Of a DNA stretch of 64,000 bases, positions 11,257 to 21,812 are shown piece by piece; the stretch's first letter is position 1; each line of letters begins with the position of its first letter. The stretch spans positions 102,484,031-102,548,030 of the forward strand of contig CM053031.1 in assembly GCA_028564925.1 (NCBI GenBank). Direction: 5' to 3'. This DNA is from Lithobates sylvaticus (lineage: Eukaryota; Chordata; Amphibia; Anura; Ranidae). The notes below the pieces were generated by a model. That model was not told the origin of the DNA. It ran no database searches and was given only the letters and a program-made list of their open reading frames with translations. Position numbers and translations under genes: made by a program.

Positions 11257-11623
11257 AAAGGAGCACTAGACCAAAATCAGATAAATTAGTCCAAAACAAT
11301 TTTATTTGTTGATTAAAAAAGTCATTTAAAAACAGCCAATAAGTTTTGGGGGCAACACCACTCCACCTTTATTGGGGTTCAACACAGGCCTCCATTGCTT
11401 CCCAACTGCTGTCAAGTTGTTCCTTCATGAGGAGAGTTCAATACTGGTTCTAATATAGATTTCTGAAGTCACTATTTTCTCTGAGTCCATCTTAGTTTTA
11501 TACCCTGATAAAGGGGGAGTGGCGTGTGTTTCCCCTGAAACATGGTGTCTGTTTTTATATGACTTTTTTTAATCAATAATTAAAACTATCTTTTTTTTCC
11601 CGATTTTGGTCTGGCACCCCTTT
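11257..11623. repeat. Foldback repeat, about 120-bp inverted arms
   Basis: Left arm begins AAAGGAGCACTAGACCAAAA. The inverted right arm gives AAAGGGGTGCCAGACCAAAA. The arms share the TTGATTAAAAAAGTCAT core and end near CCACTCC-CTTTAT on each side. The right arm carries GGGGGAGTGGCGTGTGTTTC and CCTGAAACATGG, linking it to the GAAAC-type repeats. Non-coding. Confidence 0.6.
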
Positions 11624-12054
11624 CTGTATTTTTTATCTTTAGAAGTCTGGATAAGGTCAGCCTAAGTACCAGCATTAATTAGCATTTTTTTAGGTATTTT
11701 ACAATCACTGTCACTTTGCTGTACATTGCCTTTTGTGCACTACCTCATTCTGTATGCCATGCTCTACATTCTCTATTCTACACCTCATTATGCCATGCTG
11801 TAATTTGAGGGGGTTAAACCCAAGTTTGGATTGTTGCCTGTGTCCTACTAGTAAGATCAATTGTTTTTATGTGTTCTGCTGACCGTTGTTACCAATACAA
11901 AAAAATGAGAGGAAATCCAAAAAGTTATAATTGTCATCAGGTGGGAGGAAATCTTCCAATGGAGACAAATATTATGGTGAATTCTAAGATGGGAATTTCC
12001 CCCCACCTTGGGGAGATTTTCTCTCACCTCCTATTGAGTTTCCAAGGCAATAAG
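11624..12054. other. No gene seen
   Basis: AT-rich sequence; the short plus-strand frame at 11869-12069 has no recognisable similarity and runs into the next MITE. A GGGAATTTCCCCCCACCTTG stretch near 11991 pairs loosely with ATCTTCCAATGG upstream and is not otherwise explained. Confidence 0.35.
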
Positions 12055-12058
12055 TTAA

Positions 12059-12563
12059 AGTGTTACTAAACCGACAACAGTAAAATCAGTCTGTATTTGC
12101 AGTAAACAACACTCGCTGTGGAACTTAAGTGGTTAATTCTCTGCATTGTGTAAAAAGGCTGTTTGATCCTGCCTTCTCTGATCTTCCTCTTCTTCCACTG
12201 TCCCCAATCTATCTCTTGATAGGACAGAGCCTTTGCAGTCACTCTGCACATGCTCAGTTTGGTGTATATTGCTAGAGAGTTTTTTTTTTTCTTGGGAGGA
12301 TGCATGTGATCAGCACAGGGCCAATCAGCACTGTCCAGACAGAGGGTCAGGGGTCCTGCAGCCTCATAGGACAGTCAGAGTAGAATGAAAACACTTCCTA
12401 CAAGCTTTAACCAGACACTGATAGAAGTCCGTAGACTGCTATATACTGTTGATGAGAAAAGGTATTTAGCCCTTTATATTTACTAAAATAATTGCATTTC
12501 CATGTTCTGTGTACTGTGGGAGACCAGATATAGTGAATGCAGGGACCTAGGTTTAGTAACACT
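12059..12563. mobile_element. T2/Kolobok-like MITE
   Basis: TTAA (12055-12058) then AGTGTTACTAAACC; the right end GGTTTAGTAACACT is an exact inverted copy, then TTAA (12564-12567). That right TTAA is also the left target site of the next element. Non-coding; related right ends lie near 49470 and possibly 15880. Confidence 0.75.
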
Positions 12564-12567
12564 TTAA

Positions 12568-13485
12568 CCACTTCAATACCTGCCCATAGTCATATGACGC
12601 CCACAAGGTGGATTTCCCATCCTGGGTGGGCGTCATATGACGTCCTCCCATTCCCGGCCGTCTAGGGGGCGTGCACGCAGCCCGGCGGCCGCGATGTACG
12701 CCAGGCACCAGCGATTGCCCAGGAACACAGCAGGACCGTGGATCTGTGTGTGTAAACACACAGATCCACATCCTGTCAGTGGAGAGGAGACCGATGGTGT
12801 GTTCCCAGTACAAAGGAACACCGATCATTCTCCTCCCCTTGTGAGTCCCCTCCCACTACAGTTAGAATCACTCCCAGGGAACATACATTAACCCCTGCAG
12901 TTCCCCCTAGTGTTAACCCCTTCCCTGCCAGTCACATTTACACAGTAATCAGTGCAATTTTATAGCAACGATCGCTGTGTAAATGTGAATGGTCCCAAAA
13001 ATGTGTCAAAAGTGTCCGAAGTGTCGCAATGTCACGAAAAAAATCGCAGATTGCCGCCATTACTAGTTAAAAAAAATGCAATAAATCTATCCCCTATTTT
13101 GTAGAAGCTATAACTTTTGCGCAAACCAATCAATATACGCTTATTGCGGGTTTTTTTTACCAAAAATATGTAGAAGAATACATATCGGCCTAAACTGAGT
13201 AAACAATTTTTTTTTTAAATGGGATATTTATTATAGCAAAAAGTAAAAAATATTGTTTTTTTTCAAAATTGACGCTCTTCTTTTGTTTATAGCGCAAAAA
13301 ATAAAAACCGCAGAGGTGATCAAATACCACCAAAAGAAAGCTCTATTTGTGGGAAAAAAAGGACGTCAATTTTGTTTGGGTGCAACGTCGCCCGACCGCG
13401 CAATTGTCAGTTAAAGCGATGCAGTGCCAAATCGCAAAAAGTGCTCTGGTTAGGAAGGGGGTAAAATCCTCCGGGGCTGAAGTGG
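12568..13485. mobile_element. piggyBac-like TTAA element, non-autonomous
   Basis: Begins CCACTTCAATACC after TTAA and ends GGGGCTGAAGTGG before TTAA (13486-13489). It has a GTCATATGACG palindrome near each side of 12590-12640, and a long AT-rich half (GCGCAAAAAATAAAAACCGC, GAAAGCTCTATTTGTGGG) that I recognise as abundant in ranid-type genomes. The CC start and TTAA target fit piggyBac; there is no transposase, so the assignment is inferred. A decayed copy lies at 59520-59821. Confidence 0.6.
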
Positions 13486-13489
13486 TTAA

Positions 13490-14815
13490 GGAAAACTCCC
13501 CAGAAGGACACAGACTGCAAGCCATTACCATTTACTCCTTACCTATTCCACCCAAAGCAATACCTTTGATCTTACCGGTATATTTATTTGCCTCTGTTCA
13601 TTATAGTAAAGGGGTTTTACTTTTAAAGCTGTTACCAGGGCTTTTGTAGGTGGGTGGAGAGTACATTGCATGCAAAATTTCTCAAGTAATTGTACAGACA
13701 TTGAAATGATACACGGAGGCCTCTCTGGTGACCACATACTTGCAAATCACTTCTGTATCACACAAGGCTCGACATACCTGGACTGAGAATAATTCCCAAG
13801 GAGTGCTGAAACCTGAGTTGCATAAAGTTGGCTACACCCTCAGCTAAAGCAAAGTAGGCCTTTTCTAGGCTTTGGTTGTGACCATATATTGGCCAGTGAT
13901 AACTATGCGCACAATTGTTGTAGAACTTAATAATATGCTAATAATAATAGACACAACATTTCCAAAAATGCTGATTTGTCCATTATTGGGTGGGTTATGG
14001 TTTAGCATACTTTTCCTTAGAGAATTGTTCTATTTCAGGGAAAGAAATCCAGCTGCTAGTCTGGTCATGACCCATGTGGGACAAACAGTCTTGATGATAT
14101 CTAAGTACATAATACAATGTACAGTTGCCCCCAGAGAGTCACAGAATTCACAGTAAGGGGCCACATAAGCACTAAACCACAAAAGCTCAATGATCGTGTT
14201 ATGCAAAGAACTGGACTGTGTCAAAATGATTTTTTGTAGGCCAGTACTCCAGGGTGTAGATCTAGATACAGCTCAGCAATGACAGCTGGGTAGAAGAAGG
14301 CAAGATGTGCGTACTGGGAGGTTTGTTCATTTCCATCTCACTGTGAGGTGACGCCTGCGATAGTTATGCTTACTCCATGGGGAAACATTGTATCCTACAG
14401 AACACCAACAATCTCACTTCAGCGGAATCAGGTCAATGGTGGATGAAAGCTTCATAGAGCCTAACCCTCTGTTGTCTACAATGAAATTACTATTTGATTC
14501 TCTGCAGTTTCTGCTTCGGTGCAAAAATACAGCTAAAGTATGAAGCATGGCAGTAACAAAGGAACATATTTTCTGTATGCCAACAGCAATCTAGCTAAGA
14601 AATAATCTGGTAACCAGAAAATTGTTTAAACAAGATCTTAGTACAAAATATAGAAGTAAATATTTTCTACCAATTAGGAAACAAAGGGTGCTTCTGAAAG
14701 CCATTTGTGCTCTTTTCTGATCTTGTTTTTGCTTTGTTACCAAGGGCTCAACTTTCTTGATTGAAACGCACACTCTAAACGTGTTGGGACAATTTATTTA
14801 GTTAAATGAAATCAG
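13490..14815. other. No gene seen
   Basis: Mixed-composition DNA with no repeat ends I can place. Frames at 13872-14156 (plus) and 14030-14224 (minus) overlap on opposite strands and look like chance. A decayed old repeat is possible. Confidence 0.4.
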
Positions 14816-14818
14816 CCA

Positions 14819-15249
14819 CCAAACGAGAAGTATGGCCGAAGCTTTTTTGGCCATACATCTCTTGTGGGTTACAGGAGTGCTTCACTTACTTTTGCTCTGC
14901 TGTGACCCAGAATCACTCTCAGCTGATGTAGCAGAGCTGATCCAGGCCCTGGAAGGATCCCAACAATATTGTTTGAGTGACATCTGGCTCATCCTCTCAG
15001 AGCACAGTTTAGAGCCAGAGCCGGCTGCGCCAGGCACTCTCTTCTGCCCACCACTCCAGTGAGTGCTATATGAGCAGTCACTGCTCTCCATTCTGAGCAG
15101 ACCAAGAACTGAGCGATCAGCTGTATTGTGCCCACTCAGTTCCCGGGCTTAGAGCAGCAGTGAGACGGCTGCAGCATCACACTGATGTTGAAGCATAGAG
15201 GTGGTTATGATTTTTTTTGTTTGTTTTTTAAACCCAAACTTCTATTCTA
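14819..15249. mobile_element. Probable decayed T2-like MITE
   Basis: The left part AAACGAGAAGTATGGCC and the right part AACCCAAACTTCTATTCTAA are an imperfect inverted pair (GAGAAGT against ACTTCT). The centre (CTGCTGTGACCCAGAATCAC, GACGGCTGCAGCATCAC) resembles frog MITE interiors as I remember them. The TTAA ends are lost, so confidence is low. The frame from 14832 is inside this repeat and is not a host gene. Confidence 0.4.
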
Positions 15250-15894
15250 AATAAATACATAAATAAAAACTGCAGAAAGTGGTGCCTGGGTCAGTGTGAT
15301 AGTAAGAACAAGTAACACTTTATTCAGATACACTTACATAAAAGTATCTTGCAAGCTGCACACAGGGTGGATGTGGATCACCAATCAAGCAGCCACCTGC
15401 CACAAGGGATGAGAAGACCACCGTGGGGATAAGCTCAGACCTGCCGTATGGAGGTATATAACCAGCAGCTTCTCCAGCTCTCACACCTGCTCTCACAGAG
15501 CTAGCAAGAAAATCAGGAAGGGGCAGGCCACAACGCGTTTCAGAGGTGCCACCTCCTTCTTCAGGCAAAAACTCCCATTTCCTGCTGAGGAGCTGCCGGT
15601 GACTGTGTGTGCAATCCCAATCCCCCTGTGGATCCATCCATCCTGTGGACTTCTCCTTGATATCCCTTACCACTATGGATTGTATGGACTAATTCTTATT
15701 ATTTCATTTTGGGTATATCTTGTCGTTCCCCCCCCCCTTCCTGTTATTGATTCCTTATGGTCCACCTCATAGCTGCCAATGAGCGCTGACTCACACACTA
15801 CCTGCCAGTTCTGATATATTGCTTGTAAACTTCTATTTTAAGGACTGGCAAGCTGAAAAATATACAATTTTCAGTTTTGGGGTTTATTACTACT
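15250..15894. other. Repeat of the GAAACGCG type (inverted) and a T2-like right end
   Basis: 15527-15565 reads, inverted, GAAGGAGGTGGCACCTCTGA then AACGCGTTGTGG, the same motif class as 9765 and 43787. At 15870-15894 GGGGTTTATTACTACT precedes TTAA and looks like a T2-type right terminus whose left end I could not find. Confidence 0.4.
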
Positions 15895-16603
15895 TTAACC
15901 CTTTTGCTGCCAGGTCCCTATGTCCTACGGACCTGACAGCGGGGGGTTTTTACAGACAATCTGGTGGCTGCAGCCAACGGGATTGTGTAAAACTAACAGG
16001 CAGACTCCTGCTGTCAGGTGGAAGCATTCAGGTGGCTGCGCTGCTGCCTGATTGCTTCCACATCCTCCCTGGTACCGAAGCCCCTCGCATATGTCACTTT
16101 GCAATGTATTCTGGGCTCCACTTGCCCATCTGCAGGCCCGGGACCAAATGGCTGATGCGGGAGGGTGGAGGGGAGGGAGAAGAGTGGATGCACATCTGCT
16201 CTTCTCTCCTTCTTGCTGTGACTCGGAAAGTGAAGTGTATGGCGTCACTTCCGGGTCACCTGTCACTTTTCCCGTCTAGCATAGCAAGGAAGGAAATTAT
16301 TGCAATGCGATGTGCATGTGAGTCAGAGCAATAATTATAGCACAAGACCTCCTCCATAAAACTAAACTGATGATCTATAGGGGGCTTTTGAAGCATCGCC
16401 TATAGAAAATATAGGGTACTGAAGTTTGCTGCCATTTCACATCACACACAAATTTAAGGTTTGGCATGTTGGGTATTTATTTATTTAGTGCAAGCTCGTG
16501 TTTTATATTTTACCAAAAATGTGGATAGTTTATTGCCTTTGTGTGCCCTAAAACTCATTTAGTGGGCTTTTATTGAAATGTTGGGTTTCCTAGACCTTTG
16601 CGG

Positions 16604-17955
16604 CATAGGTGTCCGCAGAACTTTTTTCGGGGGGTGGCATAATTTTAAGGCCACCCATGATCCGCCCCTTTTCGAAAATGTCATGAAAGCCCTGCCCCCA
16701 AGTCCGCCCCTAAACATGCCCTCGTAAATTATCTCATGAAATTACACTGTTAAATGTTTTATGCAGAATTAAGTTCCAAAAATAAAAATTAACGACAACT
16801 TTAACAATATTAACATAAAGCATATCAGTGCCCATCAGTGCAGCCTATTAGTGCCCATCAATGCAGCCTATTAGTGCCCATCAGTACAGCCCCATCAGTG
16901 CAGCCCATCAGTATCCATCAGTGCAGCCTCATCAGCGCCCATCAGTGCAGCTTATCAGTGCAGCCCCATTAGTGCAGCTTATCAGTTCCGCCTCATCAGT
17001 CGCCATCAGTGCTGCCTTATCAGTGGCCATCAGTGAAGCCTATCATTGCCCATCAGTGCAGCATATCATTGGCCATCAGTGCAGCATATCAGTGGCCATC
17101 AGTGCAGCATATCATTGGCCATCAGTGCAGCGTACCATTGCCCATCAGTGCAGCGTATCATTGCCCATTAGTACAGCATATTATTGTTCATGAGTGCGGC
17201 ATATAATTGCCCATTATCTATCTGTACCTACCAGTGCAGTGCATTAGTGCTCAACAGTGTAGCATATCAGTGCCCACCAGTACAGCGTATCAGTGCCCAC
17301 CAGTACAGCGTATCAGTGCCCATCTGGGCAGCGTATCATTGCACATACATGCAGCAAAGCATTGGCCATCAGTGCAGCATATCAGTATCCATCAATTTAG
17401 CCTATCATTGCCCATACGTTCAGCCTCATCAGTGCCCAGCAATGCATCAGGGAGGAATCAGGAGGATCTGCCGGTCGGATGAAACAGAGCAGGGAACTCC
17501 CACTGAGACATGGCTTGCATATGAATAGCCGCTACTGTCAAACGAAGTCCCGCCTCCTAGACTGGCCACTCTAATAGACAGCACACAGGTCCAATGTCGA
17601 TCCAGGAGGCGGGGCTTTGTTTGACAACCGTCGGCTATTCATATAGAAGCCACGTCTCAGTGGGAGATCCCCGCTCTAGTTCATCTGGGCTGCCCGATCA
17701 TTCTGACAGTTTCCTGGCTGATCGCTTCTGGCAGAAGCGGTGCGGCCTTTTGTACAGGACATCAAAGTGGAGCCACTCTGATGGCTGATGGAAGCGATCA
17801 GCAAGGAAACTGTCAGCCCAGTCCACCCCTGCTCCACACTTGCCCTCCGCTAATTTCCACTGGCCAAATGCGAGCAGGCGAGTGGAAATTTTGAAGGCTG
17901 CGTGTGCAGACACCTTGCACTGGGGGGGGGGGAGCCCCCCATGCGGACACCCACG
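16604..17955. mobile_element. hAT-like non-autonomous element with exact 8-bp target duplication
   Basis: The terminal sequence CATAGGTGTCCGCA is matched by the inverted right end (TGCGGACACCCACG). CTTTGCGG flanks both sides exactly (16596-16603 and 17956-17963), the 8-bp duplication expected of hAT. The interior holds a CATCAGTGCAGCC minisatellite and two strong hairpins (17483-17680 and 17702-17816). No transposase frame. It sits inside the piggyBac-like element at 15899-18102. Confidence 0.8.
16815..17455. repeat. Degenerate minisatellite of CATCAGTGCAGCC / CATCAGTGCC
   Basis: About 640 bp of loosely repeated units of roughly 12-24 bp (GCCCATCAGTGCAGC, with variants CATCATTGCC and ACCAGTACAGCG). 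The overlapping plus frames rich in HQCSISVP arise from the repeat and are not genes. Confidence 0.8.
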
Positions 17956-18165
17956 CTTTGCGGTAATATTGTGTGACATAAAAAATTGGAATTACCACTA
18001 TCTTATTCTCTAGGCTATCCACTTTCAGAAAATATATAATGTGATATGCAGTATAAACGTATGCAAAAAAATGCAAAAAAACTTCTCTGGCAGCTAAAAG
18101 GTTTAATGACTGAAACCCTGAGAATTGTGTCTACCTTCTTATATGACATAATGATGACTAATTAA

Positions 18166-18682
18166 AGGAGTTGTAAAGGCAGAAGGTTTTTTTTTTTATC
18201 TTAATGCATATTATTAGCAGTAGCAGTAGCAGCCAGTGGATGTAAACTCGATTCATGAAATTTGAGCTGGGTACATATAGCTGCACTGTATTCTTATCTC
18301 TCTTCAAAGACCTAAGTACTGTGGCTTTCTCCTGCTCTGTTCTTCTGTTAATAGCATGATAACATCTGACACGTTTTCTGTCAGGGTGGGTGCTATAAAT
18401 AGATTAGAAGAGAGCTGGTCTATTCACAGCACAGCTCTGCAAGTCTCTGCCTATGTGGAGTGGGGGGGGGGTGTTGCCTTTCCTCCAATCAGCTGTCTCA
18501 CAGTTTATGGCAAGAATCCACACCCACAGGTTCACACAGGGGCAGCTTCACAGCACAGCTCTGCAAAGTCTCTGCCTATGTGGAGTGGTGGCTTGCAAAA
18601 TGACTTCTGTATAGAGGTCAATGCTAGCCACTCCGAAGTCACCCCAAAGTAGTACAGAAACCTTTTTCTATGTTGGAGTGAC
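18166..18682. mobile_element. T2/Kolobok-like MITE, right end decayed
   Basis: TTAA (18162-18165) then AGGAGTTGTAAAGGC. The right limit is set by TTAA (18683-18686), shared with the next element. It contains a duplicated segment, TCACAGCACAGCTCTGCAA followed by GTCTCTGCCTATGTGGAGTG, near 18424-18465 and 18548-18590. Part of the interior is related to 40994-41476. Confidence 0.45.
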
Positions 18683-18686
18683 TTAA

Positions 18687-19642
18687 AGCGGAGCTCCACC
18701 CTGTGAAGGAAGGTCCCTACACGCTTCTTGAGTGCGTTCGTCATATATCACTTCCTTCCAGTCTGGATACAGATATCAGATAGTCCAACCGCTCCCAAGC
18801 ACTGAACGAGACGACACTTGCTTTAGTTGCTCAACATGGACTGTTTTATTACAAAGCCAAACTCACATTTATACAGAGTAGGAGAGGAGATCCCCCCTCC
18901 TGCTCATATTACTCTAACAATACACCTGTAACAACTTAACATAAACTAATTAACTAATCCCTTTAAGCAGCCGATGTGACTCATCAGGATTTCACTACAA
19001 GTCAGACTTGTTGTCACCGAGATAAACACAGTTGATTATAAATTATCATAATTACCACAAGACATTTCATCACAATAGCAGGAGACCACCAGTAACAGAC
19101 GGACCGTCTCCTGCATTGTACAGAGGACAATGTGATCAGCCATCTCAATTAACATCTTGAGTTCATGACATCACCCTAAAGTGGAACTTCCGCTTATCGG
19201 ATTCCTCCCCCCCTCCGGTGCCACAATTGGCACCTTTCAGGGGGGAGGGTGGTGCATATACCTGTATAATACAGGTGTCTGCACCCACTTCCGGGACTAG
19301 CTAGCCGCAGCTGTCCTGCCCCTATCCGCAGCTGCCCGCCCCACCCCCCGTTGTGCCTTGGGAAACACACAGTTCCCAGGACACAACGGGACCAATAAAG
19401 ACGTGCAGCGCGACTCGCGCCTGCGCAGTAGGGAACCGGGCAGTGAAACCGTTGCGGCTTCACTTCCTGATTCCCTGACCGAGGATGGTGGCGGGGCAGC
19501 TGAGAGACGAGCGTTTGCTCGTCATCTTCTGCCGACACCGCAGGAACCTGGAACAGGTAAGTGTCCATTTATTAAAAGTCAGCAGCTGCAGTATTTGTAG
19601 CTGCTGACTTTTAATATTTTTTTTGCAGGTTTTTTTTATTCT
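18687..19642. mobile_element. T2/Kolobok-like MITE interrupted by a solo LTR
   Basis: TTAA (18683-18686) then AGCGGAGCTCCACCC, the LTR at 18702-19170, then TAAAGTGGAACTTCCGCTTA and the family interior (TTGGCACCTTTCAGGGGGG; CTTCACTTCCTGATTCCCTG). It ends near TTAA (19643-19646). An inverted pair AAGTCAGCAGCTGCAG / GTAGCTGCTGACTTT lies at 19576-19614. Same family as 9980-10385. Confidence 0.65.
18702..19170 (-). mobile_element. Solo LTR of an endogenous retrovirus-like element (fossil)
   Basis: A 469-bp unit, TG...CA on both strands, read on minus with a TATAAA box (18868-18873) followed by AATAAA (18845-18850). The flanks CCACCC (18696-18701) and TCACCC (19171-19176) look like a 6-bp target duplication with one difference. 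No internal region, so it is a solo LTR. The near-matching target repeat suggests moderate age. It lies inside a T2-like MITE. Confidence 0.65.
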
Positions 19643-19746
19643 TTAAGTCGCTCCAATCAGAACGGTTCCATTGCAGTGCATGGAACGCGACTTGTCAGGT
19701 GGCTAAGTTGCCTGACAGGTGGCCCCTGTGTGGACCGGCACTAACA

Positions 19747-19883
19747 TGTCACTTTCTAAACAGTATATCAAACTGAAGACAGCAGATATACATGTAAAAC
19801 TTATGTAGGGAGATTTGTTTCATCTCTGTGTATCATCTGAGGCTGTTCACTTCCCTGAGTATAGGAGAGAGTTTAAATCCACT
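19747..19883 (-). mobile_element. Truncated T2-like MITE, end fragment (inverted)
   Basis: Read on minus it begins TTAAAGTGGATTTAAACTCT and continues through AGTGAACAGCCTCAGATGAT, matching the left part of the element at 40994-41476. TTAA at 19884-19887. Only the end is present. Confidence 0.6.
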
Positions 19884-19887
19884 TTAA

Positions 19888-21206
19888 GGAGCAAACATTA
19901 CTTCTCAGGGGTGTTTACATGATATGTTCAGTTGTTAAAAAAGGCCCCAGTCACTACTTCCCCTAATATACAGTACTCAAAAAAGAAAATAAGTTTTAGA
20001 CATGAGAGATGTATGAGGAAATAAAAAATGACAATGATAGGTTGAAGGTAACCCAGTACATCATTCATTAGCTGGCTTTTTAAAACCAGTTGTGAAAGGA
20101 AATAACATATTAAGTATTTCCTGAGAGACCTAGGGTCAGTCTTTGCAGTCCACAGCCAATACTGCGCAAATGTGTCTTTCAATTACCTTAGACAAGAATG
20201 CACCTCACTTCTGACAAAGCTGTGATCTCTTTATTCACTGGATTAAGGCAAGGCCCAGCGCTGCCAGCAGCAGCGGTTGCATTAAAACCTCCGTACATTC
20301 GCATACTTTTATTCTCCTGTTGTCGCAATTTCCATTTATATTGAACTGTGCATTTTAGATTTAGTTTGCTAAATTTTACTTAGTAAACATTTATTGCAAT
20401 TCTTTGGAGGCCGTTCTGTCCTCTCACTCCTCAATGAATACATTTATGTTTAAATGGTGGAAAATCTCAGCGAGAAAAGCGATAAAGCATTTTTTATTTT
20501 CCTTCGCTAAAGAAAAGGTTGGAGAGCGAAAGGGTTAAACTGTTTTCCAGCCAAATAACTTCAGTTGAAAGCATTAAAGCAAACAGCATTAAAAACGACT
20601 TTTTTGTCACAAGAAAATCAGCCTTCTCGCCTGATGTTTTTTTTTTTTTCTGTTGGTCTCAAATGTGCTGCACAGACAGGTAATCCTGAAGAGATTATTT
20701 CTTCTGTGCTTCATGCAGCCCAGGTGCAGAGAGCTGATATGACAACGTCACTTTTCCTCATATGCCAAGTGCAGGGCTGCACATGGATAAAACAGATAAG
20801 AATTAATAGCGTGTCCGGTCGCACAACACTTCTGAGGCATAGCTTCAAAACCACAATGTTCTCTTAGAAATGTTTCCGCTGTCACCTGAGAACTCAACCC
20901 CAGTCTTGCAAATACTTTTTTGCATCATCCAAGTAAATACAGTGGAAGGCTCTACACTGAAATGTGGATGATATATGCAATGTTTATATGAATGTACTCT
21001 TAGATAGTTATCTAGTCACTTTAGGGGGATATTTAAAGGATATGTACCTGCCCATGGTGACCAATCAGATGTTTTCATTCATATTCCAAGAATGAAATAT
21101 GATTGGTCTCCCAGGGCAACATCTCCAATTTTATGTCTTATAATCAGTCAGGTGATCAGTAAACAAACTTTGTAGCATATTTTTTGAACTACAAAAAAAG
21201 CCACCT
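19888..21206. other. Repeat-poor stretch; candidate regulatory DNA at about 20270-20560
   Basis: No repeat ends and no coding pattern. 20280-20560 has AT-rich, complex sequence with homeodomain-like and TTTTATT motifs of the kind seen in vertebrate conserved non-coding elements. This is composition-based inference only. The plus frame at 20565-20867 shows no known domain. Confidence 0.3.
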
Positions 21207-21210
21207 TTAA

Positions 21211-21652
21211 AGAGGAAGTAAAGCCTATGTAAAAAAAAAAAAAAAAAAAAAACGGAACCTGCAAGGCAAAGGCATAATGAGCTAGTATGCATAGCATACT
21301 AGCTCATTATGAATGACTTGCCTGAGAACGAAGCCCCGAAGCGGTCCTCATCCACGATCTTCTGCGCCGCCATCAAACCCGGAGTGACTTCCGGGTCTCG
21401 CCGCTCCAGCGAATGACAGCGACAGTCACTCCCGCACATGCGCACGAGAGCGGTGTATCGTCGTGATCTCGGCATGCGCAGTGCGCCTGCGCGCCGCTGT
21501 CTACGACGCATGCACCGTAGATAGCGGTGCCTTTTCTTTTCTAAATATCTCCTAAACCATGTAGGTTTAGGAGATATTTATTGGACCTACAGGTAAGCCT
21601 TAATCTAGGCTTACCTGTAGGTCAAAGTGGTTTGTAAGGGTTTACAACCACT
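21211..21652. mobile_element. T2/Kolobok-like MITE with long central palindromes
   Basis: TTAA (21207-21210) then AGAGGAAGTAAAGCC; the right end GGGTTTACAACCACT then TTAA (21653-21656). An almost perfect palindrome (GAGCTAGTATGCATAGCATA, 21279-21311) and a second inverted pair (CTCCTAAACCATGTAGGTTT and AGGTAAGCC/GGCTTACCT) mark it as sister to 5362-6038, without that copy's minisatellite. Confidence 0.7.
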
Positions 21653-21812
21653 TTAAGACCATGGTACACCCAAATATAGGGTGTAACATGTAACCTGTTG
21701 CCAAGCAGAGCCTCCACCCCAAAAGAGCCTCCCTCTAACAGCGTGTGGGGGTTCTCCCCAGCAGCAGCTGTCAGATTTTTCAATTGGCTCTGCCCCACAG
21801 CCAAATCATTAA

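Larger units (their letters stand above)
15899..18102. mobile_element. piggyBac-like TTAA element split by a hAT insertion
   Basis: TTAA (15895-15898) then CCCTTTTGCTGCCAGG. The right end CTGGCAGCTAAAAGGT is the imperfect inverted copy before TTAA (18103-18106). The CCCTTT start and TTAA target are typical of piggyBac. Inner segments (AGCAATAATTATAGCACAAG; GGCATGTTGGGTATTTATTT) match the element at 39774-40989, so these are relatives. Without the insert it would be about 844 bp. No transposase. Confidence 0.7.

Noticed and set aside
14832-15062. 76-codon frame MAEAFLAIHLLWVTGVLHLL, looking like a signal peptide
   Set aside because: It lies within a decayed MITE, and similar repeat text is common in frog DNA as I recall; no downstream domain.
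15819-16334. 171-codon plus frame
   Set aside because: It crosses the junction between two TTAA elements, so it cannot be an ancestral gene.
20565-20867. Possible host exon (100-codon frame)
   Set aside because: Contains a T homopolymer, no recognisable domain or splice pattern.
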